A stretch of 64,000 bases of DNA from Paenibacillus sp. R14(2021) (GTDB lineage Bacteria > Bacillota > Bacilli > Paenibacillales > Paenibacillaceae). Positions 9,301 to 18,473 of this stretch are shown one piece after another. The number at the start of each line of letters is the position of its first letter. The stretch's first letter is position 1. The position numbers and the translations under genes were made by a program. Where the stretch lies: assembly GCF_019431355.1 (NCBI RefSeq), contig NZ_CP080269.1, forward strand, positions 434,001 to 498,000. The letters run 5' to 3'. Under the pieces are notes generated by a model, which did not search any database, was not told where the DNA came from, and saw only the letters and a program-made list of their open reading frames with translations.

Positions 9301-10644
9301 GTTTACCGGGCAGGTACGATCGGTACCGTCGCCGAGAAGACGGCTTACGGCTTTGCGAAGAAATACGAGGAAGACAAAGGCAAGAAATGGCGTGGAGCGG
9401 AGTTATCGAGGCTGGCCAGCGGCTGCACCGGCGTTAAACGAAGCACCGGCCAGCATCCCGGCGGCATTGTCGTCGTCCCCTCCTATATCGACGTGGAAGA
9501 CGTGACACCCGTGCAATATCCGGCGGATGATCAGAATGCCGAGTGGAAAACAACCCATTTCGACTATCACGCCTTCGAGGAAAACCTGCTCAAGCTCGAT
9601 ATTCTGGGCCACGACGATCCCACGATGATGCGCATGCTGCAGGATTTGACCGGCATCGATCCGACGACGATTCCGATGAACGATCCGAAGGTCATGAGCA
9701 TGTTCAGTTCGACGGACGCGCTTGGCGTAACCTCACAGCAGATTCGTTCTACCGTGGCTACCTACGGCGTCCCGGAGATGGGGACGAAGTTCGTTCGCCA
9801 GATGCTTGAGGAGACGAAGCCGGCCACCTTTGCGGATTTACTCCAAATTTCCGGCTTATCTCATGGAACAGGCGTATGGCTAGGCAACGCACAGGAACTG
9901 ATCAAGAACCGAACGTGCACGATCAAGACGGTTATCGGTTGCCGGGACGATATAATGCTATTTCTGATTTACAAAGCGGGCATGGATGCGGGACTGGCTT
10001 TCAAAATCACGGAGAGCGTGCGTAAAGGCCGAGGCCTTACGCCGGAATGGATCGAAGAGATGAAGCAGTGCAAGGTGCCGCAGTGGTACATTGATTCCTG
10101 TCTCAAAATCGAGTACATGTTTCCGAAAGCGCATGCCGCAGCCTACGTCATCTCTGCCGTGCGGACAGCGTTCTTCAAGCTCTATCATCCGATCGAATAC
10201 TATGCGACGTATTTCTCAATTCGTGCGGAAGATTTCGATTTGGAGCTGCTATGCCAAGGGTATGAAGCGATTTCGCGCAAGCTGACGGAAATTGAGGCCA
10301 AGGGCTTCAATGCAACGCCGAAAGAAAAAAACAGCGTCTCCTTGCTGGAAATGGCGCTCGAAATGACGGCTCGCGGCTTTTCCTTCAAAATGGTGGATTT
10401 GTACCGCTCTGATGCGACGCGATTCATTGTGGACGGCAGTTCACTTATTCCGCCATTCGGCGCCATCAGCGGCATCGGCGAGAACGCAGCGCGAAACATC
10501 GCGGCGGCACGCGACTTCGGCGAGTTTCTGTCCATCGAAGACTTTCAGCAGAAGTCCAAGGCAACCAAGACGATTATCGAGGTGCTCACAGGCATGGGCT
10601 GTTTCCGCGGTTTGCCTGAATCGAACCAATTATCGTTGTTTTAG
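6328..10644 (+). CDS. polC: DNA polymerase III alpha subunit, Gram-positive PolC type
   Basis: PolC is the replicative polymerase of low-GC Gram-positives and carries its own 3'-5' proofreading exonuclease. The order is an N-terminal and OB region, a split PHP domain beginning with HLHTTMS at about residue 339, the DEDD exonuclease with DIETTG at about 426, then the polymerase core. A Cys-rich zinc module lies near 910-935. The catalytic PDIDLNF, with Asp at 966 and 968, follows. FPKAHAAAY lies further on. The ATG at 6328 follows GGGGGAGGG well and gives 1438 residues, the usual size. An in-frame TTG at 6313 lies on the far side of that site and is unlikely. Confidence 0.97.
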   Translation: MNQTGDKRQRFELLMKQAELPQQLTDEHFGDGYIDKVIVSRSNREWTFCIRKTSLVPLPAFGVFCRAIQLKFAHIAQVSFQFHYSDDVAKSDLITEYWPAFLEWLQKSNASINGWMNKAQMETDGDLITLHMMDQMGLDMAKKKRIDELAVAFFNDQFSIGCRMKLVVAAATESKQDVYEQFAQKREQEERDVIQQMMTSSLPEAPQVEEGDVRLVVGYDIREAPVPIMNVLEEEKKIAVQGAVFGLDEKELRNGSTLFTFNVTDFTDSIAMKMFAKTKDDVKVLKQLANGKWIKARGRVEYDRFMMEPELVMMPSDLHEVMAPREPKDDAEEKRVEFHLHTTMSTMDAVTPVDAYIKQAAKWGHKAIAITDHGNVQCYPEAAKAAKKNGIKALFGLEANVVNDAIPMVMNAREDVMSTAVYVVFDIETTGLSVMNNKIIELAGVKMLEGREIDRFSTFINPHEDIPYHIQQLTNITNEMVADAPELEPKLREFVAFIGDSILVAHNARFDMGFIQECCKRFGMPEVKNPVLDTLELARFLHPTMKNHRLGTLADKYKISLENAHRAIDDSLALGGVLFGLINDAAARNITGLQMLNDYVGLDLSNMRPFHCCIYALNAAGKKNLFKLISISHTEYFKRVPTIPKSKLTELREGLLIISGCEKGEFFEAVMNKSMEEAEETAHYYDVLEIQPVTFYMHLVDKGFVASRAEIEQAIRRVCEIGDKLGKPVIATGNVHYLVERDKMFRDITIHGITGFSPLKDQNKPDAHFRTTKEMLAEFAFLGEARAYEVVVKNTNELADRFEPFDMFPSKLFVPIMEGADEEMRNTCYETAKRLYGEPIPDVVVQRLEKELIPITKAGFSANYLISERLVKKSNADGYLVGSRGSVGSSVVATFLGISEVNPLPAHYTCLNIECKYSEWFLDGSYPSGFDLPDKLCPNCGKPLKGEGQDIPFETFLGFKGDKVPDIDLNFSGEYQATAHNFTKTMFGEKSVYRAGTIGTVAEKTAYGFAKKYEEDKGKKWRGAELSRLASGCTGVKRSTGQHPGGIVVVPSYIDVEDVTPVQYPADDQNAEWKTTHFDYHAFEENLLKLDILGHDDPTMMRMLQDLTGIDPTTIPMNDPKVMSMFSSTDALGVTSQQIRSTVATYGVPEMGTKFVRQMLEETKPATFADLLQISGLSHGTGVWLGNAQELIKNRTCTIKTVIGCRDDIMLFLIYKAGMDAGLAFKITESVRKGRGLTPEWIEEMKQCKVPQWYIDSCLKIEYMFPKAHAAAYVISAVRTAFFKLYHPIEYYATYFSIRAEDFDLELLCQGYEAISRKLTEIEAKGFNATPKEKNSVSLLEMALEMTARGFSFKMVDLYRSDATRFIVDGSSLIPPFGAISGIGENAARNIAAARDFGEFLSIEDFQQKSKATKTIIEVLTGMGCFRGLPESNQLSLF

Positions 10645-10764
10645 ACGATTACTGAACCGGGTTGATGTAAGACCGACGTAACCCGATGCTTCTGCTTTCA
10701 ACGCTTTAAGTCTAGGTCTGCCCAGCTCGGAGTGATCGCCCCAGAGCGCATCCTCAGTGCAATC

Positions 10765-10793
10765 TTGTCACCACTTCATGGTTATGGTATAAT
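10765..10793 (+). promoter_or_regulatory. sigma-A promoter of the rimP-nusA-infB operon
   Basis: TTGTCA at 10765-10770 and TATAAT at 10788-10793 are separated by exactly 17 bp. It is the best promoter upstream of rimP and leaves a leader of about 185 nt before the start codon. Confidence 0.82.
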
Positions 10794-10829
10794 CTTTCTG
10801 GTAATGATGATGATACGACTTTTTCGCAG

Positions 10830-10860
10830 AAGAGTGGGGAAACCCACTCTTTACGTTTTG
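10830..10860 (+). terminator. leader hairpin, putative NusA-sensitive attenuator
   Basis: AAGAGTGGG (10830-10838) pairs with CCCACTCTT (10843-10851) around a GAAA tetraloop, then an interrupted U tract follows (TTTACGTTTT). The hairpin lies about 30 nt after the expected transcription start. In B. subtilis, nusA is controlled by NusA-dependent termination in the leader of the same operon; the strong stem with a weak U tract fits that class. The regulatory role here is inferred. Confidence 0.6.
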
Positions 10861-10984
10861 TCTGCACCTTTTTACGTTTACGATTAACTACCGGGGCAGT
10901 AAGTACCGGTCGATTCTAACCGAAAATTATACTGACAGCGCGCTTTTGAGAGAATGCCTTGCTGCAGTGGGAGGTACATCGTTT

Positions 10985-11446
10985 TTGAGCACACCTAAAA
11001 TCAAAACCGCCGTTGAAGAGATGGTCAAACCGTTCCTCGACGAAAATGGATTTGAACTCGTCGACGTAGAGTATGTCAAAGAAGGAAGTAACTGGTTTCT
11101 TCGCGTCTACGTGGACAAAGAAGGCAACATTGATATCGATGAATGCGGCCGGATCAGTGAGTATTTGAGCGAGAAGCTCGACGAGAACGATCCTATTGCC
11201 GAAGCTTACTTTCTAGAAGTATCCTCTCCAGGTGCGGAACGTCCGCTGAAGAAGCCCGAGGATGTAACGAAATCCGTCGGCAAACATGTTTTCGTGACGA
11301 CCTATGAGCCGATCGGAGGCTTGAAAGAATTTGAGGGAACATTGCTTTCCTTTGACGGAGACGAAATCGTGATTGAAATCGGCAAGAAAAAACATATCAT
11401 TCCGTATCCGAAAGTAGCAAGCGCCCGTTTAGCCATCGTCTTCTAA
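10985..11446 (+). CDS. rimP: ribosome maturation factor RimP
   Basis: RimP helps assemble the 30S subunit. I chose the TTG at 10985 because it follows GGGAGGT with suitable spacing and gives [14 protein letters not shown], like other RimP N-termini. An upstream in-frame ATG at 10946 lacks a ribosome-binding site. The protein is then 153 residues, close to the B. subtilis protein. The family features [21 protein letters not shown] and the [12 protein letters not shown] motif are present. It is the first gene of the operon with nusA and infB, as in most bacteria. Confidence 0.95.
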   Translation: MSTPKIKTAVEEMVKPFLDENGFELVDVEYVKEGSNWFLRVYVDKEGNIDIDECGRISEYLSEKLDENDPIAEAYFLEVSSPGAERPLKKPEDVTKSVGKHVFVTTYEPIGGLKEFEGTLLSFDGDEIVIEIGKKKHIIPYPKVASARLAIVF

Positions 11447-11511
11447 TTTCGAGAAGAACGAGGCTTCACTATAACGTTAGGGAACCAGTTGAAAGGGGGA
11501 ACTTATTTCCA

Positions 11512-12609
11512 ATGAGCGCGGAATTTATTGAAGCTTTAACGGAAATTGAAAGAGAGAAAGGGATCAGCAAAGATATTTTGCTGGAGGCGATCGAGGCTGC
11601 CCTGATTTCGAGTTACAAACGCAATTTTAACACGGCCCAGAATGTCCGGGTTGATATTAACCGCTTTACGGGCGTGATCAAAGTGTATGCACGCAAAACG
11701 GTTGTTGACGATGTTCTTGATCCGCGTATGGAAATTTCCGTGGAGGCATCACGTGAAATTAACCCGCACTATCAGCTTGACGATGTCGCGGAGATCGAGG
11801 TAACGCCGCGCGACTTCGGACGAATTGCAGCGCAAACGGCGAAGCAGGTCGTCACGCAGCGCATTCGCGAAGCGGAGCGCGGCTTGATCTACAATGCTTT
11901 CATCGACAAAGAAGAAGATATCGTCAATGGTATCGTGCAGCGCCAGGATGTGCGCAATTTGTTTATCGATCTCGGTAAAGTCGAAGCGGTGCTGCCGCTG
12001 ACCGAATTGATGCCGACGGATAAATTCAAGCACGCCGACCGTGTGAAATCGTTCATCACGAAGGTGGAGAACACGACGAAGGGGCCCCAAATCTTCTTGT
12101 CGCGTACGCACCCGGGCTTGCTTAAGCGTTTGTTTGAATTGGAAGTGCCGGAAATTTACGATGGCGTCGTCGAAATTCGCTCCGTTGCGCGCGAAGCCGG
12201 ATTCCGTTCTAAAATCGCCGTTCATTCCCGCAACCCCGAAGTGGATCCGGTAGGCTCCTGCGTCGGACAGAAGGGAATGCGCGTGCAAACGATCGTTACG
12301 GAATTGAAAGGCGAGAAAATCGATATCGTCCGCTGGTCGGAGAACGTAGAGGAGTACGTAGCTAACGCGCTCAGCCCGTCGAAGGTCATCGAAGTTATCG
12401 TATATGAGCAAGAGAAGATGGCACGGGTTATCGTGCCGGATTACCAGCTTTCGCTCGCAATCGGCATCAAGGGTCAAAACGCGCGTCTTGCGGCGAAATT
12501 AACCGGTTGGAAAATTGACATTAAGAGCGAGACACAAGCCGAGCAAGAATTCGGCCGTCCGAAATCTGCGATGAGCACCATGCATCAGGATTCCGTTTCC
12601 ATCGATTAG
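11512..12609 (+). CDS. nusA: transcription termination/antitermination factor NusA
   Basis: NusA binds RNA polymerase and stimulates pausing and intrinsic termination. The 365 residues cover the N-terminal polymerase-binding domain (about 1-125), an S1 domain (about 130-200) and two KH domains (about 200-345). The KH1 region includes DPVGSCVGQKGMRVQ and the KH2 region IGIKGQNARLA. It lacks the C-terminal acidic repeats of E. coli NusA, as Firmicute NusA does. The ATG follows GAAAGGGGGA. A promoter-proximal hairpin in this operon's leader may make the gene self-regulated. Confidence 0.97.
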   Translation: MSAEFIEALTEIEREKGISKDILLEAIEAALISSYKRNFNTAQNVRVDINRFTGVIKVYARKTVVDDVLDPRMEISVEASREINPHYQLDDVAEIEVTPRDFGRIAAQTAKQVVTQRIREAERGLIYNAFIDKEEDIVNGIVQRQDVRNLFIDLGKVEAVLPLTELMPTDKFKHADRVKSFITKVENTTKGPQIFLSRTHPGLLKRLFELEVPEIYDGVVEIRSVAREAGFRSKIAVHSRNPEVDPVGSCVGQKGMRVQTIVTELKGEKIDIVRWSENVEEYVANALSPSKVIEVIVYEQEKMARVIVPDYQLSLAIGIKGQNARLAAKLTGWKIDIKSETQAEQEFGRPKSAMSTMHQDSVSID

Positions 12610-12642
12610 CTTCGAGCTGAGGGATGCCTGCAGGAGGGATGA

Positions 12643-12963
12643 ATGGTGAGACCTAGAAAAATACCGCTGCGCAAATGCGTGGCTTGCCAGCAGATGAAGG
12701 CGAAAAAAGAAATGATTCGGATCGTCCGTACGCCGGACGAAGCCATTCTCATTGACTTAACGGGCAAGAAAGCAGGACGCGGCGCTTACCTGTGCGGGGA
12801 AGTGGACTGCTTCAGGCTTGCTAAGAAAAGCCGGGCGCTGGATCGGGCATTGAAACAGGCAGTCGGTCCAGAGATTTACGACGGACTCGCGCAGGATTTT
12901 ATCGCTGTCGAGGACGCGTTTAACGCCAGTAAGGATGAGACGGATGATGAAGACGAGGCCTAA
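12643..12963 (+). CDS. rnpM: RNase P modulator RnpM (YlxR family)
   Basis: The N-terminus carries the YlxR family core: KIPLRKCVACQQMKAKKEMIR followed by TGKKAGRGAYLC, with a Cys pair at each end. The B. subtilis homologue (YlxR, renamed RnpM) binds RNase P RNA and modulates the enzyme. This copy has 106 residues and an acidic C-terminal tail. The first ATG (12643) sits 5 nt after AGGAGG; the next codon is GTG, which could also serve. The gene lies between nusA and ylxQ, its usual position, and overlaps ylxQ. Confidence 0.9.
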   Translation: MVRPRKIPLRKCVACQQMKAKKEMIRIVRTPDEAILIDLTGKKAGRGAYLCGEVDCFRLAKKSRALDRALKQAVGPEIYDGLAQDFIAVEDAFNASKDETDDEDEA

Positions 12964-13279
12964 AACGCTTTCCACGCTGGGAATGGCTATGCGCGCCGGA
13001 AAGCTTATAACCGGGGACGAAACCGTGCTGAAGGCGGTCCGGCAGGGGAAAGCAAAATTAGTCATACTTGCTGCGGATGCATCAGATAATACGAAGAAGA
13101 AGTTTCGGGATAAATGTGCGACATATAACGTGAAGTGCATGGAGGCTTTTGACCGGATCACACTAGGTGAAGCGATCGGCAAATCAGAACGGGTAATTCT
13201 AGGGTTAACCGATGCAGGCTTTGCCAAGAGCATTGTACAAAGCTTAACTGAATCTTCGGAGGTGGAGTATATTGACTAA
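12944..13279 (+). CDS. ylxQ: L7Ae-family ribosomal-protein-like YlxQ
   Basis: This is a small L7Ae/L30e-fold protein of about 111 residues. The core has [15 protein letters not shown], then [18 protein letters not shown], as in YlxQ. The Firmicute homologue binds kink-turn-like RNA; its exact job is unclear. Three in-frame ATG codons lie close together (12935, 12944, 12947). I chose 12944 because AAGGA lies about 8 nt before it. The gene overlaps rnpM by about 20 nt and infB by 8 nt, so it is translated within the operon. Confidence 0.88.
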   Translation: MMKTRPKTLSTLGMAMRAGKLITGDETVLKAVRQGKAKLVILAADASDNTKKKFRDKCATYNVKCMEAFDRITLGEAIGKSERVILGLTDAGFAKSIVQSLTESSEVEYID

Positions 13280-16148
13280 ACAACAAGATAATAAAGATAA
13301 ATTACGTGTCTATGAATACGCAAAATCGCTCAATATGAGCAGCAAAGAAATCATTACCATTCTTAAGCGTCTCAGTCTTCCCGTGAACAATCATATGAGC
13401 GTCATGGAAAATGAGATGGTTTCAAAGGTGGAAGGTTTCTTCCGCGATATTAAAGCGAACGCTGCAGCGAAACGTGCGCAGGAGAACGCGACGGTATCAG
13501 CAGCTGCACAATCGTCTAATCGTCCACAGCAGGGTCAGCAGGAGCGTAAACCGCAGCAGACACTGAATGCTTCCATACAACAAGGTCAAGGCAACAAAAA
13601 TACGAAAGAACAACAGGGGAATATGAATACAACTCAATCTAATACACCTAATACGACTGCGTCCTTATCTGCCAACACACCAGCAGCTGCGACTGGCAGT
13701 CAAGCGCCGGCTTCCGGCACAACGTCAAGCACGTCTGCAGCGTCCAATACAGCTTCAACTGGTACGGCTTCGCAAGGCGGCACTTCCACTTCCAATCAAC
13801 GTCCGCAAGGTCAAGGCGGTCAAGGTAATCGTCCGCAAGGCCAAGGCGGCTATCAAGGCAACCGTCCGCAGGGTCAAGGCGGTCAAGGCAGTCGTCCGCA
13901 AGGTCAAGGCGGCGGCTATCAAGGCAACCGTCCGCAAGGTCAAGGTCAGGGAGGCTACCAAGGCAGCCGTCCACAAGGCCAAGGCGGCGGCTATCAGGGC
14001 AATCGCCCGCAGGGTCAAAGCGGCAGCGGCCAAGGCGGCCAGGGTGGTCAACGTCCGCAGGGTCAAGGCGGCGGTTACCAAGGCAACCGTCCTTCAGGCG
14101 GTCAAAGCAGCAGTCAGGGCGGCGGCCAAGGCGGCTTCCGTTCATCGGCTCCACGTCCGGATGCGCAGCCAAGCCGCAGCAACAGCGCGCCTGCTCGCAC
14201 ATTCGAGAATCGCGGTCCATCCGATGATCAGAAGAAGCGCAGCAATAACAATAACTCCAAATCGTCGAACAATTCGTACGGCAATAACAAACGCTTCGAC
14301 GATAATCGCACAGGCAATTTCAAGAGCGGCCGCGGCGGCAAGAACAATCGCGGTAAGGGCGGTCAACAGCAAGAGCGCCGCGAGAAGATCGACAATACGC
14401 CGAAGAAAATTATCGTACGCGGTACGGTAACGGTAGGCGATCTGGCTAAATTGCTTCACAAGGATGCATCTGAAGTCATCAAGAAGCTCATTACGCTTGG
14501 CGTTATGGCGACGATCAACCAAGAGGTGGATCTGGATACGGTTCAGCTCATCGCTTCGGAATACGGCGTTGAGGTCGAAGTGAAGATTCCTGTCGAGGAA
14601 GATCAATTCGAAACGATCGAAGAGAAGGACGACGAAGAATTGCTGGAAGCCCGTCCACCGGTTGTTACTATCATGGGTCACGTCGATCATGGTAAAACGA
14701 CTTTGCTCGATGCTATTCGTCAAACGAACGTTACCGGCGGTGAAGCTGGCGGTATCACGCAGCATATCGGTGCGTATCAAGTTGAAATCAACCACAAGAA
14801 AATCACGTTCCTCGATACGCCTGGTCACGAAGCGTTTACGCTCATGCGTGCCCGCGGTGCTCAAGTTACGGATATTACAATCATTGTCGTTGCCGCTGAT
14901 GACGGCGTAATGCCGCAAACCGTGGAAGCAATCAACCACGCGAAAGCAGCAGGTGTTCCAATCATCGTTGCAGTCAACAAAATCGATAAACCGGGTGCGG
15001 ACGTAGAGAAAATCAAGCAAAGCTTGACGGAATACGCGCTTGTTCCCGAAGAGTGGGGCGGCGACACGATTTTCGTTAACGTCTCAGCGAAACAACGTAC
15101 CGGCCTTGAAGAATTGCTCGAGATGATTCTTCTCGTCGCAGAAGTGAATGACTACAAAGCGAACCCTAATAAACGGGCGCGCGGTACCGTAATCGAAGCC
15201 GAGCTTGATAAAGGTAAAGGTCCAGTTGCCCGGATTCTCGTGCAGCACGGTACACTCAAAATCGGTGATGCCTTCGTTGCCGGCAATTGCTTCGGACGCG
15301 TACGTGCCATGGTTAACGACAAGGGCCGTCGTCTCAAGGAAGCTGGTCCATCCACGCCGATCGAGATTACGGGTCTGACGGAGGTTCCGCAAGCGGGCGA
15401 TCCGTTCCTCGTATATGAAGATGAGCGCAAAGCACGCGCAATCGCGGATCGCCGCGCCATCAAGCATCGTCAATCCGAGCTTGGCGCAAACTCCCGCGTA
15501 ACGCTCGAAGATTTGTACAATCATATTAAAGAAGGCGAGATCAAAGATCTTAACGTGATCATTAAAGCGGACGTTCAAGGTTCTTCCGAGGCGCTTAAAG
15601 GCTCCTTGGCGAAAATTGACATCGAAGGCGTTCGTGTGAAGATCATTCACAGCGGCGCAGGCGCTATCACGGAATCCGATATCAACCTTGCTGCTGCATC
15701 CAGCGCAATCGTCATCGGCTTCAACGTACGTCCAGAGCCTCAGGCGCTCGCGACAGCGGAGCAAGAGAAAGTCGACATCCGTCTGCACAGCATCATTTAC
15801 AACGTCATCGACGAAATCGAGCACGCAATGAAAGGGATGCTGGATCCTGTCTTCAAAGAAGTGGTTATCGGTCAAGCCGAGATCCGCAACATTTTCAAAG
15901 TTACCAAAGTTGGCGTTATCGCCGGCTGTATGATCACTTCCGGCAAAATCACGCGCAGCGCAAAAGCGCGCTTGATCCGCGGTGGTATCGTTGTGTTCGA
16001 AGGCGAGATCGAATCACTCAAACGCTTTAAGGACGATGTGAAAGAAGTGGCGCAAGGCTACGAGTGCGGTATTACGCTCGATAAGTATAACGACCTCAAA
16101 GAGGGAGATATTATTGAAGCCTTCGTCTTGGAAACAGTAGAGAGGTGA
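13272..16148 (+). CDS. infB: translation initiation factor IF-2 with long Gly/Gln-rich N-terminal region
   Basis: IF-2 is the GTPase that brings initiator tRNA to the 30S subunit. The protein is 958 residues against about 716 in B. subtilis. An N-terminal IF2_N helix domain (about 1-60) is followed by a low-complexity segment rich in Gln, Asn, Ser, Thr and Ala. Repeats built on RPQGQGG with YQGN cover about residues 175-290. A basic Asn-rich stretch and a second IF2_N domain (about 375-440) follow. The G domain starts with GHVDHGKT at 469-476, then DTPGHE and NKID. Domains II, III and C2 follow intact. The start is TTG behind GGAGGTGGAG, inside the end of ylxQ. Confidence 0.97.
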   Translation: MTKQQDNKDKLRVYEYAKSLNMSSKEIITILKRLSLPVNNHMSVMENEMVSKVEGFFRDIKANAAAKRAQENATVSAAAQSSNRPQQGQQERKPQQTLNASIQQGQGNKNTKEQQGNMNTTQSNTPNTTASLSANTPAAATGSQAPASGTTSSTSAASNTASTGTASQGGTSTSNQRPQGQGGQGNRPQGQGGYQGNRPQGQGGQGSRPQGQGGGYQGNRPQGQGQGGYQGSRPQGQGGGYQGNRPQGQSGSGQGGQGGQRPQGQGGGYQGNRPSGGQSSSQGGGQGGFRSSAPRPDAQPSRSNSAPARTFENRGPSDDQKKRSNNNNSKSSNNSYGNNKRFDDNRTGNFKSGRGGKNNRGKGGQQQERREKIDNTPKKIIVRGTVTVGDLAKLLHKDASEVIKKLITLGVMATINQEVDLDTVQLIASEYGVEVEVKIPVEEDQFETIEEKDDEELLEARPPVVTIMGHVDHGKTTLLDAIRQTNVTGGEAGGITQHIGAYQVEINHKKITFLDTPGHEAFTLMRARGAQVTDITIIVVAADDGVMPQTVEAINHAKAAGVPIIVAVNKIDKPGADVEKIKQSLTEYALVPEEWGGDTIFVNVSAKQRTGLEELLEMILLVAEVNDYKANPNKRARGTVIEAELDKGKGPVARILVQHGTLKIGDAFVAGNCFGRVRAMVNDKGRRLKEAGPSTPIEITGLTEVPQAGDPFLVYEDERKARAIADRRAIKHRQSELGANSRVTLEDLYNHIKEGEIKDLNVIIKADVQGSSEALKGSLAKIDIEGVRVKIIHSGAGAITESDINLAAASSAIVIGFNVRPEPQALATAEQEKVDIRLHSIIYNVIDEIEHAMKGMLDPVFKEVVIGQAEIRNIFKVTKVGVIAGCMITSGKITRSAKARLIRGGIVVFEGEIESLKRFKDDVKEVAQGYECGITLDKYNDLKEGDIIEAFVLETVER
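13796..14140 (+). repeat. tandem coding repeat in infB ([11 protein letters not shown] units)
   Basis: Eight RPQGQ units and one RPSGG variant occur in about 345 nt. DNA units share CGTCCGCAAGG(T/C)CAAGGCGG, with variable YQGN or QGS spacers. Third-position differences between units show that the repeat is not a very recent perfect duplication. The reading frame stays open. Confidence 0.85.
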
Positions 16149-16155
16149 TTGACCT

Positions 16156-16518
16156 ATGGCGAAAGTCCGCGTAGGACGTGTAGGCGAACAAATTAAGAAA
16201 GAACTCAGCACCATTATCCAAACGGAGCTGAAGGATCCGCGGATCGGCTTCATAACGGTAACCGGCGTCGAAGTGACAAATGATTTGTCACAGGCGCGGG
16301 TATACCTGAGCGTACTCGGCAGCGATGAGCAGAAGGAAGAAACGCTCAAAGCGCTGGGTCGCGGTACAGGTTTCATTCGTTCGGAGCTTGGCAAGCGGAT
16401 TCGGTTCCGTCATACTCCGGAGCTGCTGTTCAAATTCGACAGCAGCATCGAGTATGGCAGCCGCATTGAAGCCTTGCTGAATACGATCAATGCAGGCAGT
16501 GGCAGGAGCGGACAATGA
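16156..16518 (+). CDS. rbfA: ribosome-binding factor A
   Basis: RbfA binds the 30S platform during late 16S rRNA maturation. The 120 residues show the KH-like family pattern: [18 protein letters not shown] at the N-terminus, [29 protein letters not shown] split over the core, and [14 protein letters not shown] near the end. The ATG follows AGAGGTGATT. It begins 7 nt after infB and overlaps nrnA by 4 nt (ATGA). In B. subtilis ylxP lies between infB and rbfA; here it is absent. Confidence 0.95.
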   Translation: MAKVRVGRVGEQIKKELSTIIQTELKDPRIGFITVTGVEVTNDLSQARVYLSVLGSDEQKEETLKALGRGTGFIRSELGKRIRFRHTPELLFKFDSSIEYGSRIEALLNTINAGSGRSGQ

Positions 16519-17525
16519 CCGCGGCGGAAGCTGCGGCATTTCCAGCCGCTTACGGCAAGCAGCTGCAGGACGCGCTTGATTTCATTCGCTCCGGCAGCCA
16601 GGTTCTAGTTGTTTCGCATGTACAGCCTGATGGCGACGCCATCAGCTCGACGCTCGTCGTTAGTTGGATTCTTCGCCAGCTGGGCAAGCAAGCTGTCCTC
16701 ATTAATGAAGGCGCGGTACCAACCCGCCTTCATTATATGGAGGAAACAGCCGGAATCATCAATTACAGCAAACAGCCGCCGACTGAATTCTTTGATCGAA
16801 TTATTGCCGTTGACTGCGCTGATTTTAGGCGAATTGGTCTTGTAAAAGACCTGTTTGCCGATCAAGCGCAGCTTCTTAATATTGATCATCATCCGACGAA
16901 CGACGGATTTGGTTCCGTGAACTTGATTCGAGCGGATGCAGCCGCAACGGTTGAAATTTTAAACGATCTTATTGAATATGCTGGCTTATCGATAGATAAG
17001 GAAGCGGCAACTGCCATTTATACCGGATTATTGACGGATACCGGCGGTTTCCGTTATTCCAACACGAGTCCTCGCGTTATGCAGATTGCATCCCGCATGC
17101 TCGCAGAGGATGTACAGGGGCATTGGATCGCAAACCATCTCCTTGAGCGGATGACAAAGCCGCAGCTGCTGCTTCTGCAGCGCGGATTGAACCGTTTGAC
17201 CTTCTCGGAAGATAACCAAATCGCCTGGCTCTATGTAGCGATTACCGATATGGCGGATACGGGAGCGGTCGGGGATGATTTGGAAGGCCTCGTGAATTAC
17301 GCGCTCAATGTGGAAGGCGTAGAAGTCGGAATCCTATTCAAGGAGACCGAGAATGGCGACGTGAAAGTCAGCATGCGTTCTTCTGGGAAAGCCGACGTAG
17401 CCGCCATTGCACAGTCCTTCGGCGGCGGCGGTCATGTTCGTGCAGCGGGCTGCAGGCTGCAGGTAGGCATTGATGACTCCATCCCTGCTGTTGTAAATGC
17501 CGTTAGAGAGGCGTTGAACGGATGA
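16515..17525 (+). CDS. nrnA: bifunctional oligoribonuclease / pAp phosphatase NrnA
   Basis: NrnA is a DHH/DHHA1 phosphoesterase that degrades 2-5-mer RNA and removes phosphate from pAp. Motif I (HVQPDGDA) starts near residue 35, the DHH motif is at 124-126 (DHHPTN), and the C-terminal DHHA1 domain carries [10 protein letters not shown]. The length of 336 residues is slightly above the usual 310-320. It is coupled to rbfA by ATGA overlap and to truB by another ATGA overlap. In B. subtilis the gene (ytqI) is elsewhere, so its presence in the infB-truB operon ties RNA turnover to translation here. Confidence 0.93.
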   Translation: MTAAEAAAFPAAYGKQLQDALDFIRSGSQVLVVSHVQPDGDAISSTLVVSWILRQLGKQAVLINEGAVPTRLHYMEETAGIINYSKQPPTEFFDRIIAVDCADFRRIGLVKDLFADQAQLLNIDHHPTNDGFGSVNLIRADAAATVEILNDLIEYAGLSIDKEAATAIYTGLLTDTGGFRYSNTSPRVMQIASRMLAEDVQGHWIANHLLERMTKPQLLLLQRGLNRLTFSEDNQIAWLYVAITDMADTGAVGDDLEGLVNYALNVEGVEVGILFKETENGDVKVSMRSSGKADVAAIAQSFGGGGHVRAAGCRLQVGIDDSIPAVVNAVREALNG

Positions 17526-18445
17526 TGGATGGTGTTTTGGCAGTTTGGAAGCCTGCGGGCTGGACCTCGCACGATGTTGTAGCCAAAGTAAGGGGTATAT
17601 TAAAGGTAAAGCGGATCGGACATACCGGAACGCTGGATCCGCAGGTAACCGGCGTGCTGCCGCTTTGTATAGGACGTGCTACGCGCGTTGTGGAATATGT
17701 GCAAGAGCGTCCCAAGTCGTATGAAGCGGTTATGCAGTTCGGCATAGCTACGGATACAGAGGATTTGACAGGCACAATCGTATCGGAGATGCCCTCGGTT
17801 GAGTTAACTGAACAGCAGATACGCGATGTGCTTGCATCCTTCGTAGGCGAAATCGATCAAGTGCCTCCTATGTTCTCTGCGGTACGCGTGGACGGAAAGC
17901 GGTTGTACGAATTGGCTCGCGAAGGACAAGTGGTCGAACGGCAGTCCAGACGTGTAACCATATATAAGCTGGAGCTTCTGGAGCTGCAACTGAACCAACC
18001 GCGGCCGCTCATTCGTTTCTCCGTCGTTTGTTCCAAGGGCACCTATATCCGAACCCTGTGCGTCGATATTGGCAAAGCATTGAACGTTCCCGCGGCTATG
18101 GCGGAGCTCACTCGGACCATGTCCGGTGGCTTCACGCGTGAGCAATGCTTGACGCTGGAAGAAATTGCGCAGCTCAAGGCATCCGGAACTATTGAGGACA
18201 AGCTGATGGCTTCTGATGAAGCGCTGGATCATTTCCCGCGTGTAACTGTCAGCGCTGCCGATGTGCAGCGCGCGTTTCAAGGCAAGCGAATTCCGCTTCG
18301 CGGATTGCTGGAGCAAAATGCTTTCGAGCAAGATTCCTTGCTGCGCGTGTATGGGGAAGACGGCTTGTTTGCAGGCCTATTTCAACCGGATGATGAAACC
18401 CAATCACTTAAAGCTGTGAAGGTGTTTACACCGACGGCGGAGTAG
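17522..18445 (+). CDS. truB: tRNA pseudouridine-55 synthase
   Basis: TruB makes pseudouridine 55 in the T loop of tRNAs. The catalytic motif GTLDPQVTGVLPLCIGRAT has the nucleophilic Asp at residue 39. KRIGHTGTLDP, the YEA.MQFG strand and SKGTYIRTLCVDIG are in place. The 307 residues include a C-terminal extension with a PUA-like fold. Two adjacent in-frame ATGs (17522, 17525) overlap the nrnA stop; either would serve. The gene is followed by ribF as in most Firmicutes. Confidence 0.95.
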   Translation: MMDGVLAVWKPAGWTSHDVVAKVRGILKVKRIGHTGTLDPQVTGVLPLCIGRATRVVEYVQERPKSYEAVMQFGIATDTEDLTGTIVSEMPSVELTEQQIRDVLASFVGEIDQVPPMFSAVRVDGKRLYELAREGQVVERQSRRVTIYKLELLELQLNQPRPLIRFSVVCSKGTYIRTLCVDIGKALNVPAAMAELTRTMSGGFTREQCLTLEEIAQLKASGTIEDKLMASDEALDHFPRVTVSAADVQRAFQGKRIPLRGLLEQNAFEQDSLLRVYGEDGLFAGLFQPDDETQSLKAVKVFTPTAE

Positions 18446-18473
18446 TGAAGATTATAAAGCAGGTGTGACTGCA

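Larger units (their letters stand above)
10645..10984 (+). other. intergenic region and rimP leader
   Basis: This 340-nt gap holds no convincing gene. Its first 120 nt after polC show nothing I can name and no clear polC terminator. The second half holds the sigma-A promoter (10765-10793), a GNRA-capped hairpin (10830-10851) and the rimP ribosome-binding site GGGAGGT near 10970. Confidence 0.7.

Noticed and set aside
13648-14220. Minus-strand and alternate-frame open frames across the infB repeat
   Set aside because: They are repeat-driven shadows, rich in Leu/Asp or Ala/Thr, and have no start signals.
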